From Lachnospiraceae bacterium (GTDB lineage: Bacteria; Bacillota; Clostridia; Lachnospirales; Lachnospiraceae): DNA of 9,101 bases. This document shows positions 1 to 5,672 of this stretch, one piece after another. The stretch lies in assembly GCA_017961385.1 (NCBI GenBank), contig JAGCXJ010000025.1:1-9101 (forward strand). The letters are read 5' to 3'. A program made the translations under genes and the position numbers. The notes below the pieces were generated by a model, which saw only the letters and a list, made by a program, of their open reading frames with translations, was not told the DNA's origin and did no database searches. Numbering within the stretch: the first letter of the stretch is position 1; every line of letters starts with the position of its first letter.

Positions 1-26
1 AGCAGTATATATATTAATCTTTTCAT
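1..26 (-). CDS. Start of a probable exported protein or lipoprotein (partial)
   Basis: Only the first eight codons are inside the window, reading MKRLIYIL on the minus strand from the ATG at 24-26. The start is supported by a good ribosome binding site, GAGAGGAG on the minus strand at 36-43, about nine bases upstream, and by its position 21 bases after the stop of the lipoprotein gene at 48-605. The basic-then-hydrophobic beginning resembles the signal peptide of that neighbour (MKKRLITLIM), so an exported protein or second lipoprotein in the same operon is likely. Nothing can be said about its function. It could also be an inner-membrane protein. Confidence 0.6.
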
Positions 27-47
27 TTTTATTTTCTCCTCTCAAAC

Positions 48-605
48 CTAGCGAATTACATCGAAATTTATCACTTCACCGCTACACATCTCATCAAAGA
101 GCTTCTGCATCGATACATCGTCACTTGTAACGACTTTTTCATCGATCACTACTCTGTCATCTTCTATAGAATACTTGCATACCCAGTGGTTCGATCCGCT
201 GTATACAGTCCCGTCTCTTTCAACAAGCGGATAGGCAGTTCCCGCGGAACATACGCTTCCGGCTTCATAAGGGACTCCGTCCTTATATATGAATACCGTT
301 GCATCTATCGCATACATGTTTCCGTTCATGTCATCATATGCATTGCTGCATACAAGCAGAGCATCCTCAGAACCTATTTTTGCATTTGCATATCCCATCC
401 CGGCTGTCAGCTTCCTGTCAACGATCTGTGTGAATGTATCGCATCCTGAAATGTCTATACCAGGAGACATATCCCTTGCAGCCTCTAAAATGAACTCATC
501 CGAGTATTCATCATTATCATCACTTATCGTCTGTTTTCCTTCGCAGGCTGTGAGCATGATGCTCATCATGCATGTCATAATCAATGTGATCAATCTCTTT
601 TTCAT
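48..605 (-). CDS. Secreted lipoprotein of unknown family, 185 aa
   Basis: The protein opens with a classical lipoprotein signal peptide: Lys-Lys-Arg, a hydrophobic core, then the lipobox LTAC with the lipidated cysteine at residue 21. It should be anchored on the outer face of the cytoplasmic membrane. The mature part starts with an acidic, Ser/Asp-rich linker (about 22-38). A compact domain follows that contains several Cys residues and a repeated 'x-DG-x-Y' strand pattern (KDGVPYEAG, RDGTVYSGS). I do not recognise the family. The ATG at 605 has GAGAGG on the minus strand at 614-619, nine bases upstream. The gene lies 74 bases after the response regulator gene on the same strand, and that gap holds the direct repeats at 650-679, so control by that regulator is plausible. 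A second probable exported protein follows 21 bases downstream. Confidence 0.85.
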   Translation of the reverse strand: MKKRLITLIMTCMMSIMLTACEGKQTISDDNDEYSDEFILEAARDMSPGIDISGCDTFTQIVDRKLTAGMGYANAKIGSEDALLVCSNAYDDMNGNMYAIDATVFIYKDGVPYEAGSVCSAGTAYPLVERDGTVYSGSNHWVCKYSIEDDRVVIDEKVVTSDDVSMQKLFDEMCSGEVINFDVIR

Positions 606-631
606 CTTTTTGTCCTCTCGTTGTATCTGTT

Positions 632-637
632 TGTTTA
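632..637 (-). promoter_or_regulatory. Possible -10 element for the lipoprotein gene
   Basis: TAAACA on the minus strand (637 down to 632) is the best -10-like hexamer in the 74-base gap. It would give a start about 625 and a short leader that keeps the ribosome binding site at 614-619. The expected -35 position (about 655-660) has no good TTGACA match and is overlapped by the third direct repeat, as expected for an activator-dependent promoter. Weak match; read-through from the upstream genes is the alternative. Confidence 0.3.
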
Positions 638-649
638 CTGGGACAATGG

Positions 650-679
650 TATCAAAAGAAATATCACAAAAGTATCACA
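650..679 (-). promoter_or_regulatory. Three 7-bp direct repeats: probable regulator-binding site
   Basis: On the minus strand, starting at the base after the response regulator stop codon, there are TGTGATA (679-673), TGTGATA (668-662) and TTTGATA (656-650). Starts are 11 and 12 bases apart, about one helical turn, so all three face the same side of the DNA. Heptamers at 11-bp pitch are the known arrangement of sites for PhoB/OmpR-type and SARP-type winged-helix regulators, and the gene just upstream encodes such a regulator. The repeats are seen directly; the binding assignment is inference. Confidence 0.55.
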
Positions 680-1489
680 CTAGTCTTCATCCATTGAATA
701 GCTTATCTCATCAAGCTCGGCATGGAAGTACTCGGGCCAGCTGTACTGGTTCATGTAATCGCCGATATACTGGTACTTGGATTCTTTCTTCTTGTCAAGC
801 CAGTCAAAAAGATCGCATTCTATCTTGTCCTTTGCTATGGCCATGCTTCCGCGCTGCTTTAAGATGATGCCGTCGAGCTTGAGCTTCTTTAGAGTATTTT
901 GCAGATCCTGTCTTAAGTTGCACAGATATGAGAGCTTTTTGTCGGGATCGCCGTCATCTTCCCACAGGCATGCGATCAGCTCTCCGTTTGTTGTCTGGGC
1001 ACCTCTGTTGTTTATAAGGACTGCGACTATCTCCTTTGTCCTGCTGTATTTGAATACGATCGGCTCTCCGTCCGCAAACAGCTCGAAGTTGCCGAAAGTC
1101 TGTGCAAAGACTCTTTTATACTTCTTTCTCAGTTCCGGATATCTCAGCTCGTTAAGCTCCTTCTTAACAGCCTGTCTGCTCGCGGGTTTTACGATATATC
1201 CGCTCGCATGTATCTGCATAGCTTCATATCCAAACTCTCTATGCTCGGTAAGAAAGATTATATTTATGAAAGGATTGAGCTCAACAAGATAGTTTCCAAG
1301 GTCTATTCCGTTAAGCTCGGGCATGTTTATATCAAGAAACGCAACATCAAATTCCTGTTCTCTGGCCTTTGCAAGGACATTGAGCGAGCTGTCAAATGCG
1401 ATGCACTCGCTCTCAGGCATCAGTTCATTTACTATTTTCTTTATATTCTCAAGAGATGATCTGTCATCATCAACTACCAGTATGTTCAT
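680..1489 (-). CDS. Orphan response regulator with SARP/BTAD-like output domain
   Basis: The N-terminal half is a CheY-like receiver: acidic triad DDD at residues 7-9, phospho-acceptor Asp53 in FLDINMPELNG, Thr81 and Lys101 (in VKP). The C-terminal half, from about 128, is an OmpR/SARP-type winged helix (FGNFELFADG, then KEIVAVLINNRG and a recognition-helix region around SYLCNLRQDL). It runs into only a short start of a bacterial transcriptional activator (BTAD) domain, including YMNQYSWPEY, before ending at 269 aa. It should act in the cytoplasm as a phosphorylation-controlled transcription factor. An in-frame ATG four codons upstream (1501) exists, but GAGG at 1496-1499 sits six bases before the ATG at 1489, and the upper ATG has no such site, so I chose 1489. 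No histidine kinase is encoded in the window. The 164-aa gene lies 17 bases upstream and probably shares its transcript. Confidence 0.88.
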   Translation of the reverse strand: MNILVVDDDRSSLENIKKIVNELMPESECIAFDSSLNVLAKAREQEFDVAFLDINMPELNGIDLGNYLVELNPFINIIFLTEHREFGYEAMQIHASGYIVKPASRQAVKKELNELRYPELRKKYKRVFAQTFGNFELFADGEPIVFKYSRTKEIVAVLINNRGAQTTNGELIACLWEDDGDPDKKLSYLCNLRQDLQNTLKKLKLDGIILKQRGSMAIAKDKIECDLFDWLDKKKESKYQYIGDYMNQYSWPEYFHAELDEISYSMDED

Positions 1490-1495
1490 AGCATT

Positions 1496-1499
1496 CCTC
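1496..1499 (-). promoter_or_regulatory. Ribosome binding site fixing the response regulator start
   Basis: GAGG on the minus strand, six bases before the ATG at 1487-1489. It lies inside the four extra codons that the longer reading from 1501 would add, so the shorter protein is favoured. Confidence 0.6.
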
Positions 1500-1506
1500 A
1501 TCTATA

Positions 1507-2001
1507 CTACAGTGTTACGGATTTAACCTTCTGGTTCTTTCGCTGTTCGGGTGTCATTTTAAGCGGATTCTTCTCGCCCACTACAAGTGTTTCACCGTCA
1601 TGTAAAGCAGCCTCATGAAGCGGTCCGCAGTTCATATCGGACAGAACAAGCGCCGCAAACCTGTCATAGTTATCAAAGTCTATGACAGGAAAATGATATT
1701 TCATCCTATACCAGTGATCCGGATCATATCCCGTGCTCCCTATGTAGAGTCTGTCGGCTGTCTCGGCAACCTCATCACACCCTGCAGGCTGACCGGGCAT
1801 AAGATCGTATTCCTCGCAGAATAAGACACCGTATGCCTTTAGTATCCTGTCTCTAACGGTCTCGTCGTTTCCGTCATTATTCTTTCTTCCCGTAAATGAA
1901 TCCATGACCTCGTAGTAGTAATCTCTTGCCTCTTCGCTCTCGTCAAAATTCACTATCGCCTCATAGAATTCTCTTGCCTTCAGCTTTTCTTTCGAATCCA
2001 T
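1507..2001 (-). CDS. Conserved-looking hypothetical protein, 164 aa
   Basis: I do not recognise the family. The protein is soluble and acidic, without a signal peptide or membrane helix. It starts with a charged helical stretch (KEKLKAREFYEAIVNF, then DESEEARDYYYEVMDSF). A mixed region follows, with aromatic residues (IGSTGYDPDHWYRMKYHFPVI) and a basic C-terminus (EQRKNQKVKSVTL). The reading frame stays open upstream to 2070, but the ATG at 2001 is preceded by GGAGGAAG at 2003-2010 while the upper ATG has no such site and lies in the promoter region, so the short form is preferred. It is the first gene of the minus-strand unit, 17 bases ahead of the response regulator, and may belong to the same regulatory pathway. 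No function can be given. Confidence 0.75.
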   Translation of the reverse strand: MDSKEKLKAREFYEAIVNFDESEEARDYYYEVMDSFTGRKNNDGNDETVRDRILKAYGVLFCEEYDLMPGQPAGCDEVAETADRLYIGSTGYDPDHWYRMKYHFPVIDFDNYDRFAALVLSDMNCGPLHEAALHDGETLVVGEKNPLKMTPEQRKNQKVKSVTL

Positions 2002-2002
2002 A

Positions 2003-2010
2003 CTTCCTCC
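2003..2010 (-). promoter_or_regulatory. Ribosome binding site fixing the 164-aa protein start
   Basis: GGAGGAAG on the minus strand directly before the ATG at 1999-2001. It argues against the 23-codon longer form starting at 2070, whose start would overlap the divergent promoter region. Confidence 0.65.
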
Positions 2011-2060
2011 ATAGGAATAAAACCTTTTTATATGTTTTGTAACAAATCTCACATACGTAT

Positions 2061-2069
2061 ATTTTACCA
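2061..2069 (-). promoter_or_regulatory. Extended -10 promoter for the 164-aa protein / regulator unit
   Basis: On the minus strand TGGTAAAAT (2069-2061) is an extended -10 element (TGn followed by TAAAAT). Start would fall near 2054, giving a leader of about 50 bases. No good -35 is visible 17 bases upstream (ATAATA), which extended -10 promoters tolerate. TATAAA at 2027-2032 is a weaker alternative. The element mirrors the plus-strand one at 2089-2097. Confidence 0.5.
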
Positions 2070-2088
2070 CATTTATCCCTGTTTATTA

Positions 2089-2097
2089 TGGTATAAT
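2089..2097 (+). promoter_or_regulatory. Extended -10 promoter for the 74-aa membrane protein
   Basis: TGGTATAAT is a perfect TATAAT hexamer with the TGn extension. Start would fall near 2104, about 26 bases before the ATG. The -35 position about 17 bases upstream (ACATTT) is poor, again typical of extended -10 promoters. Confidence 0.65.
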
Positions 2098-2129
2098 ATC
2101 CAAAAAGGAAAGATGAAAGGGGACAAGTC

Positions 2130-2354
2130 ATGATAAAGGAAACGATAAAGAAGGTAAGCGAGGGCAGCTTTAGTGACACCGAAGTAACGCTGATGTCTGT
2201 ATGCCTCATACTGATCGGGATAGTGATCGGCATGATCATCGCTCCGAAAAGATTTCTGACACTCGGAAGCTTCAACGGAAATCAGGGAAGCCTGTCCGTT
2301 CCTGATGATGCACAGGAAATAAAAAAATGCATTGAAAAAAAGAATGAAGAGTAA
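2130..2354 (+). CDS. Small single-helix membrane protein, 74 aa
   Basis: This is the only plus-strand gene I accept. Residues 1-19 are polar and charged. Residues 20-37 form one hydrophobic helix (LMSVCLILIGIVIGMIIA), followed by the positive PKR. The C-terminal tail has a Gly/Asn-rich turn (LGSFNGNQGSL) and a charged end (EIKKCIEKKNEE). Positive residues directly after the helix suggest the tail is cytoplasmic. The gene has its own extended -10 promoter at 2089-2097, AAAGGGGA as ribosome binding site at 2117-2123, and a terminator right after the stop codon, so it is a complete single-gene unit. It is divergent from the 164-aa protein/response regulator unit and convergent with the operon ending at 2388. 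The family is not known to me; the role is unknown. Confidence 0.8.
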   Translation: MIKETIKKVSEGSFSDTEVTLMSVCLILIGIVIGMIIAPKRFLTLGSFNGNQGSLSVPDDAQEIKKCIEKKNEE

Positions 2355-2357
2355 TGA

Positions 2358-2383
2358 AAAACCGGATGATATCATCCGGTTTT
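2358..2383. terminator. Bidirectional intrinsic terminator (perfect palindrome)
   Basis: A 26-bp perfect palindrome centred between 2370 and 2371, with arms of A4 then CCGGATGAT and the mirror image. Only four bases after the 74-aa gene's stop codon and four after the phosphoesterase stop, it gives a GC-rich hairpin followed by TTTT on the plus strand and TTTTT on the minus strand. It therefore serves as a terminator for both convergent transcripts. Confidence 0.88.
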
Positions 2384-2387
2384 GTTA

Positions 2388-2909
2388 TTATAGTATGTGA
2401 GTCATTACATCCTCATGAGGATTGACTCTTGAAAGACCTATCCTTGATACAGTTGCCTCAAATGGAGAAAAATCACTTATCATCGCATCAAGGGCAGTCA
2501 TCATCTGATCCTTGTTTAACGTCTTTGCAAGCGTTACATGTGCAAGCCACGACTCCGGTTTATAGTATCTGCTAATACTAATATCCGGTATCTTTGAGTA
2601 TTCATCATATATGATCTGATTCATATCTCTAAGATAGCTGTTCATGACAGGGGTAAGATAAAAAACGTAAGGAAGTAGCTGGCCTGTCGAAACAAACATG
2701 ATCTTTGATGAATGAAGTTTTTCACAGATATCCTTAAAAGGCCCAATAAGCTCATCAATGCTCTTTGCTTCTATCGCGCTTATCGTCATATGCGGCGGCA
2801 CCCTGTTATCAGTCATGAAACTGTTGCCTGTCCTTTGAGCTATCCTTTCTATATACCTTTTAAGGATCTTATTTGTCTTTTCATCAAAATACAAAGATAT
2901 CAGATACAT
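2388..2909 (-). CDS. 2H phosphoesterase-like protein (2'-5' RNA ligase/CPDase superfamily), 173 aa
   Basis: The two hallmark H-x-T motifs of the 2H superfamily are present and well spaced: His40-Met-Thr42 in PPHMTI and His124-Val-Thr126 in AHVTLA. Length (173 aa) and the 'SLYFD' first strand also fit. Known members hydrolyse or transesterify 2',3'-cyclic phosphates or related 2'-5' RNA bonds, using the two histidines as acid/base pair in a cytoplasmic enzyme. The actual substrate here cannot be told. The gene begins eight bases after the lipoprotein stop, with only a weak AAGAGAA site that overlaps the end of that gene, so it may be translated by coupling. It is the last gene before the terminator at 2358-2383. 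Confidence 0.82.
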   Translation of the reverse strand: MYLISLYFDEKTNKILKRYIERIAQRTGNSFMTDNRVPPHMTISAIEAKSIDELIGPFKDICEKLHSSKIMFVSTGQLLPYVFYLTPVMNSYLRDMNQIIYDEYSKIPDISISRYYKPESWLAHVTLAKTLNKDQMMTALDAMISDFSPFEATVSRIGLSRVNPHEDVMTHIL

Positions 2910-2917
2910 CTGTTCTC

Positions 2918-3433
2918 TTATCTTGTCCCTCTTTTAAATCTAGTCAGCTCGACTTTTTTTGGCTTGCTGCCGCCGTCAACTATCAAAAAGGAATTGTCCT
3001 TTGAATCGTAGCGCATGTAGTTTGTTTTTGTCTGAGACCCGTACCATGAATCTTCCCTGATGATATCAGAGTCACACAGATACATGTAATATCCTTCTCC
3101 AGCGCTCATTATCCTGAAGGCTCCGATATCCCGATGCCAGATGTATATATCGGTGAATTTTGTCTCATCCGAGTCATCGATGATTCCTATCAGAAGCTCG
3201 TCTGCCTTATCACCGTCGAGATCCTTTAAAAGATATCCAAACTCAATGCTCTCATCCTTGAGCTCATCAGAGATGTACAGATCCTCTTTCTCATTCTTCC
3301 ATCCGCTTTTAAAGCCTTCCTCATAATATGCAAGAGTCTCGTCATACCAGTCAGGCGGTATATAGTACGAGCCGCATGATGAAAGAAGGATCAAGCATGT
3401 GCAGATCATGATCAAACTTATCTTCTTTTTCAT
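2918..3433 (-). CDS. Lipoprotein with Ca-binding-like DxDGD loop, 171 aa
   Basis: The start at 3433 gives a lipoprotein signal peptide (MKKKISLIMI..., lipobox LSSC, lipidated Cys20). The reading frame extends upstream to 3520, but those codons lie inside the chemoreceptor gene, so they are left out. The mature protein is acidic and carries LKDLDGDKADELLIG at 69-83. This is a loop with Asp71, Asp73, Asp75 and Glu79 like the calcium-binding FG-GAP/VCBS or dockerin-type motifs frequent in clostridial lipoproteins. A basic C-terminus ends it (ELTRFKRGTR). The start codon is two bases after the chemoreceptor stop and its ribosome binding site (AGG, 3443-3445) is inside that gene, so the two proteins are translationally linked. 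An extracellular accessory role next to the receptor is possible but unproven. Confidence 0.82.
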   Translation of the reverse strand: MKKKISLIMICTCLILLSSCGSYYIPPDWYDETLAYYEEGFKSGWKNEKEDLYISDELKDESIEFGYLLKDLDGDKADELLIGIIDDSDETKFTDIYIWHRDIGAFRIMSAGEGYYMYLCDSDIIREDSWYGSQTKTNYMRYDSKDNSFLIVDGGSKPKKVELTRFKRGTR

Positions 3434-3435
3434 TT

Positions 3436-5445
3436 CTATATACCTGTGAGTCTGAATCTGCCAACCGCCTCGTTCATGCTGTCCGCATCCTCGTACAGGC
3501 CTCTGCTCATTTCGCTGCACTCCTTTGAGGCTTTTTCAGTGTTGCGTGCAAAGCTCTCCATGCTGTTGATGCTTTCTGCAACATCCTCGACCATGGCTGT
3601 CTCTTCTCTTATGAACTCAGTCATCTCGCTCATATGAGCATTAACTTCATTGTTTCTCTCAAAGACCTTCTTAATCTCATCGACTACGTTCTTAACCAGC
3701 CTGCTGCCCTCGTTTACGGCTTCAACGGATTCATTTATGAGCATTCCCGAATTAGCCACCGCATCCGTAGTCTGGGAAGCCAGTTCTCTTACGTTTTCGG
3801 CAACTACCGCAAAGCCCTTTCCTGCTTCTCCCGCCCTTGCAGCCTCGATAGCCGCATTTAATGCCAGCAGATTTGTCTGAGTAGCAATGGAATTTATGAT
3901 CTCGATGATCTGAGCTATGGCATCGGATTTTTCACTTATCCTGTTCATTGCATCAGTCAGCTCCTCAAGATGCGTGTAGCTCTGCTTTAATTCGTCACAG
4001 GCCTTGCCCGATAATGCCATCGATTCGTTGGTCTTGTTAAGACTCTCTTTAAAGCTCTCTCTTACTCTGAGTATGCGCTCGTTGGCATCATCGATCCTTA
4101 TGTTTATGCCAGAAACGCTCTCTTCAAGCTCCTTGGCTTCATGCGATACATCCTGAGCCCTGTTTCGAACAGCATCCGCTATGCTCTTGACTGTGCGCAT
4201 GGTCTCGTTGAGCGAATCGCTTATCTCGTTTATTGATTCCTTGAGTTCAGAAAAATCTCCTATATATTCCATATCGACACGCGATGTAAGATCGCCCTGT
4301 GAAATGGCCTCCAGCTTTTCTGCGACATCGGTTATATATGTCTTTATGGATCTGTTTGAGTTTTCTATCGCAGCACACAGATTTCCTATCTCGTCATCCA
4401 CCGTATGACGCGATGTATACTCAAGCTGACCTCTTGACATGTTGTCGGCTACCTCTGTCAGTTCGCCAAGGGGTTCGAGCAGAGGATAAAGGTACTTCCT
4501 GCTTGTCCTTGCACTAATATTGATAACGATAATAAGAAGGATTATCGCACAAATGAAAAATGCGATAACACCGCGATAGTAGCTGAGTCCCTTGTCAACG
4601 ACAACTGCGGTAACACCGGTACTGCCTATGAGCTGACCGGTATATATCCTGAAGATACCGGCATAATCGGAGCCGAATCTTCTGACAAGTTCTTTGCTGT
4701 TTACTATCTCTTCAGGTACTTTTGCCTCTTCATATCCTGTGAGCACCTCCTGACCGGTGCTGTCTACATAGGCAAGGAAATCCTTGTTTCTGTGCGCTAT
4801 GATGGTTCCCGCGCAGTCTATCAGAACAACATACTTTGAATCGTTTTCGTCGAATGAGCCTGCAGCGATATTCTGAACATCATCGGTAAATACATCGGCT
4901 GCAAGTACGCCTACGACCTGCCCGTTCTCTTTTATATCAAAGGACATCGTTATTACTATCCTTCCGGAATCCGCATCTACATAGGCTTCCGATATGACAA
5001 TGTCCGATGAGGCCTTTGCATTCTTGTACCAGTCTCTCGATGTAGGATCATACTCTCCGGGATCCGGCTCCCAGCCGCCGCCGAAATAGCATGTCTTGTC
5101 TTCCATTCCCACATAGTAGTCATATATTCCGTCAGCTTCATTCTGAGAGAGCATATATGCCAGATATTCCTTCATGTCATATGAAGGATCGGAAGTCATT
5201 GAATAATGCTCGATCGTATCCCTTATGCTGCTGACCTCAGCCATTCTTTCGCTGTACCATGTGTTTACCTGTCTCTCAACACTCAGTATCTGACCGTTCT
5301 GACTGGCATTGGTGCTCCTTACAAGAGAGACTATCGATATGCCGCCGAGTACTACCATGATCACTATGGCTGCCGTAGTCATAGATAAAAGAGCATATCT
5401 TAACAGTCTCTGTCTTATGGTTCTTTCCTGATTCTTTTTTTCCAT
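3436..5445 (-). CDS. Methyl-accepting chemotaxis protein with amino-acid-type dCache_1 sensor, 669 aa
   Basis: Membrane chemoreceptor: helix 1 at about 20-42, extracellular dCache_1 sensor 43-290, helix 2 at about 291-311, a HAMP at about 312-365, a second HAMP-like segment at about 366-415 (EAISQGDLTSRV), then the signalling coiled coil. The hairpin tip reads NLLALNAAIEAARAGEAGKGFAVVAE (525-550), which binds CheA/CheW. In the sensor, Tyr132, Arg137, Trp139, Tyr140, Tyr155, Asp157 and Asp184 reproduce the amino-acid-binding motif of dCache_1 domains. From memory, Pseudomonas PctA has the same residues 11 positions earlier at every site. An amino acid ligand is therefore likely; side-chain specificity is open. 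After the tip the usual Glu of 'EVR' is Asn551. There is no CheR-binding pentapeptide at the end (RFRLTGI). It sits 45 bases after the 56-aa gene in the iorAB-paaK run and is followed two bases later by a lipoprotein gene. Confidence 0.94.
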   Translation of the reverse strand: MEKKNQERTIRQRLLRYALLSMTTAAIVIMVVLGGISIVSLVRSTNASQNGQILSVERQVNTWYSERMAEVSSIRDTIEHYSMTSDPSYDMKEYLAYMLSQNEADGIYDYYVGMEDKTCYFGGGWEPDPGEYDPTSRDWYKNAKASSDIVISEAYVDADSGRIVITMSFDIKENGQVVGVLAADVFTDDVQNIAAGSFDENDSKYVVLIDCAGTIIAHRNKDFLAYVDSTGQEVLTGYEEAKVPEEIVNSKELVRRFGSDYAGIFRIYTGQLIGSTGVTAVVVDKGLSYYRGVIAFFICAIILLIIVINISARTSRKYLYPLLEPLGELTEVADNMSRGQLEYTSRHTVDDEIGNLCAAIENSNRSIKTYITDVAEKLEAISQGDLTSRVDMEYIGDFSELKESINEISDSLNETMRTVKSIADAVRNRAQDVSHEAKELEESVSGINIRIDDANERILRVRESFKESLNKTNESMALSGKACDELKQSYTHLEELTDAMNRISEKSDAIAQIIEIINSIATQTNLLALNAAIEAARAGEAGKGFAVVAENVRELASQTTDAVANSGMLINESVEAVNEGSRLVKNVVDEIKKVFERNNEVNAHMSEMTEFIREETAMVEDVAESINSMESFARNTEKASKECSEMSRGLYEDADSMNEAVGRFRLTGI

Positions 5446-5490
5446 AATCCCTTACCCTCATTCTTTCAGTTTATGCTTTTACTGCATATC

Positions 5491-5661
5491 TCAGGCTCTG
5501 TATATGTCCTTCTTCGTATGATCTGTTATTATGTCTGTATCCTTTTTACTGCTTTCATCCTTCTTGCTGTCAATGTATTTTGAAACGGCATATCCGCTTA
5601 TGGCAGACAGTACTCCCGTTATCACAGTAACAGCAAATCTTCCTACCTTCCTGCTGTTCAT
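5491..5661 (-). CDS. Small single-helix membrane protein, 56 aa
   Basis: The frame is open far upstream (to 5898), but that part only shadows the membrane protein gene at 5673-6107. The real start is the ATG at 5661, directly preceded by AAGGAGG (5665-5671), 11 bases after the previous stop codon. The protein has a basic N-terminus (MNSRKVGR), one hydrophobic helix at about 8-27 (FAVTVITGVLSAISGYAVS), and a highly charged Lys/Asp/Ser tail with 'SKKD' repeated (DSKKDESSKKD). The positive start and the long charged tail leave orientation uncertain. I do not recognise it. It lies between the four-helix protein and the chemoreceptor and may be a partner of either. Confidence 0.72.
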   Translation of the reverse strand: MNSRKVGRFAVTVITGVLSAISGYAVSKYIDSKKDESSKKDTDIITDHTKKDIYRA

Positions 5662-5664
5662 ATT

Positions 5665-5671
5665 CCTCCTT
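5665..5671 (-). promoter_or_regulatory. Ribosome binding site fixing the 56-aa protein start
   Basis: AAGGAGG on the minus strand, three bases before the ATG at 5659-5661, in the 11-base gap after the four-helix protein gene. Its strength is the main reason to accept the short gene and reject the long frame. Confidence 0.65.
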
Positions 5672-5672
5672 G

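Noticed and set aside
289..867. A 192-codon open frame on the plus strand
   Set aside because: It runs antisense across the end of the response regulator gene and the lipoprotein gene, has no ribosome binding site, and its translation has no domain-like pattern.
777..1292. A 171-codon open frame on the plus strand
   Set aside because: Serine- and leucine-rich antisense shadow of the response regulator, which has a complete and convincing set of motifs on the other strand.
1961..2375. Minus-strand frames covering the promoter region and the 74-aa gene
   Set aside because: They run across the divergent promoter and the ribosome binding site at 2003-2010 and are complements of the plus-strand membrane gene; no start signals of their own.
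3434..3520. 29-codon upstream extension of the lipoprotein at 2918-3433
   Set aside because: It would put a polar stretch ahead of a perfect lipoprotein signal peptide and overlap the chemoreceptor gene.
5446..5490. A flagellar (sigma-28) or separate promoter ahead of the chemoreceptor
   Set aside because: I looked for TAAA-n15-GCCGATAA and for a TTGACA/TATAAT pair on the minus strand and found no credible match in this 45-base gap.
5480..5510. Imperfect hairpin near the end of the 56-aa gene
   Set aside because: CATAT/ATATG with a short inner CAG/CTG stem is weak and has no T-run, so it is not called a terminator.
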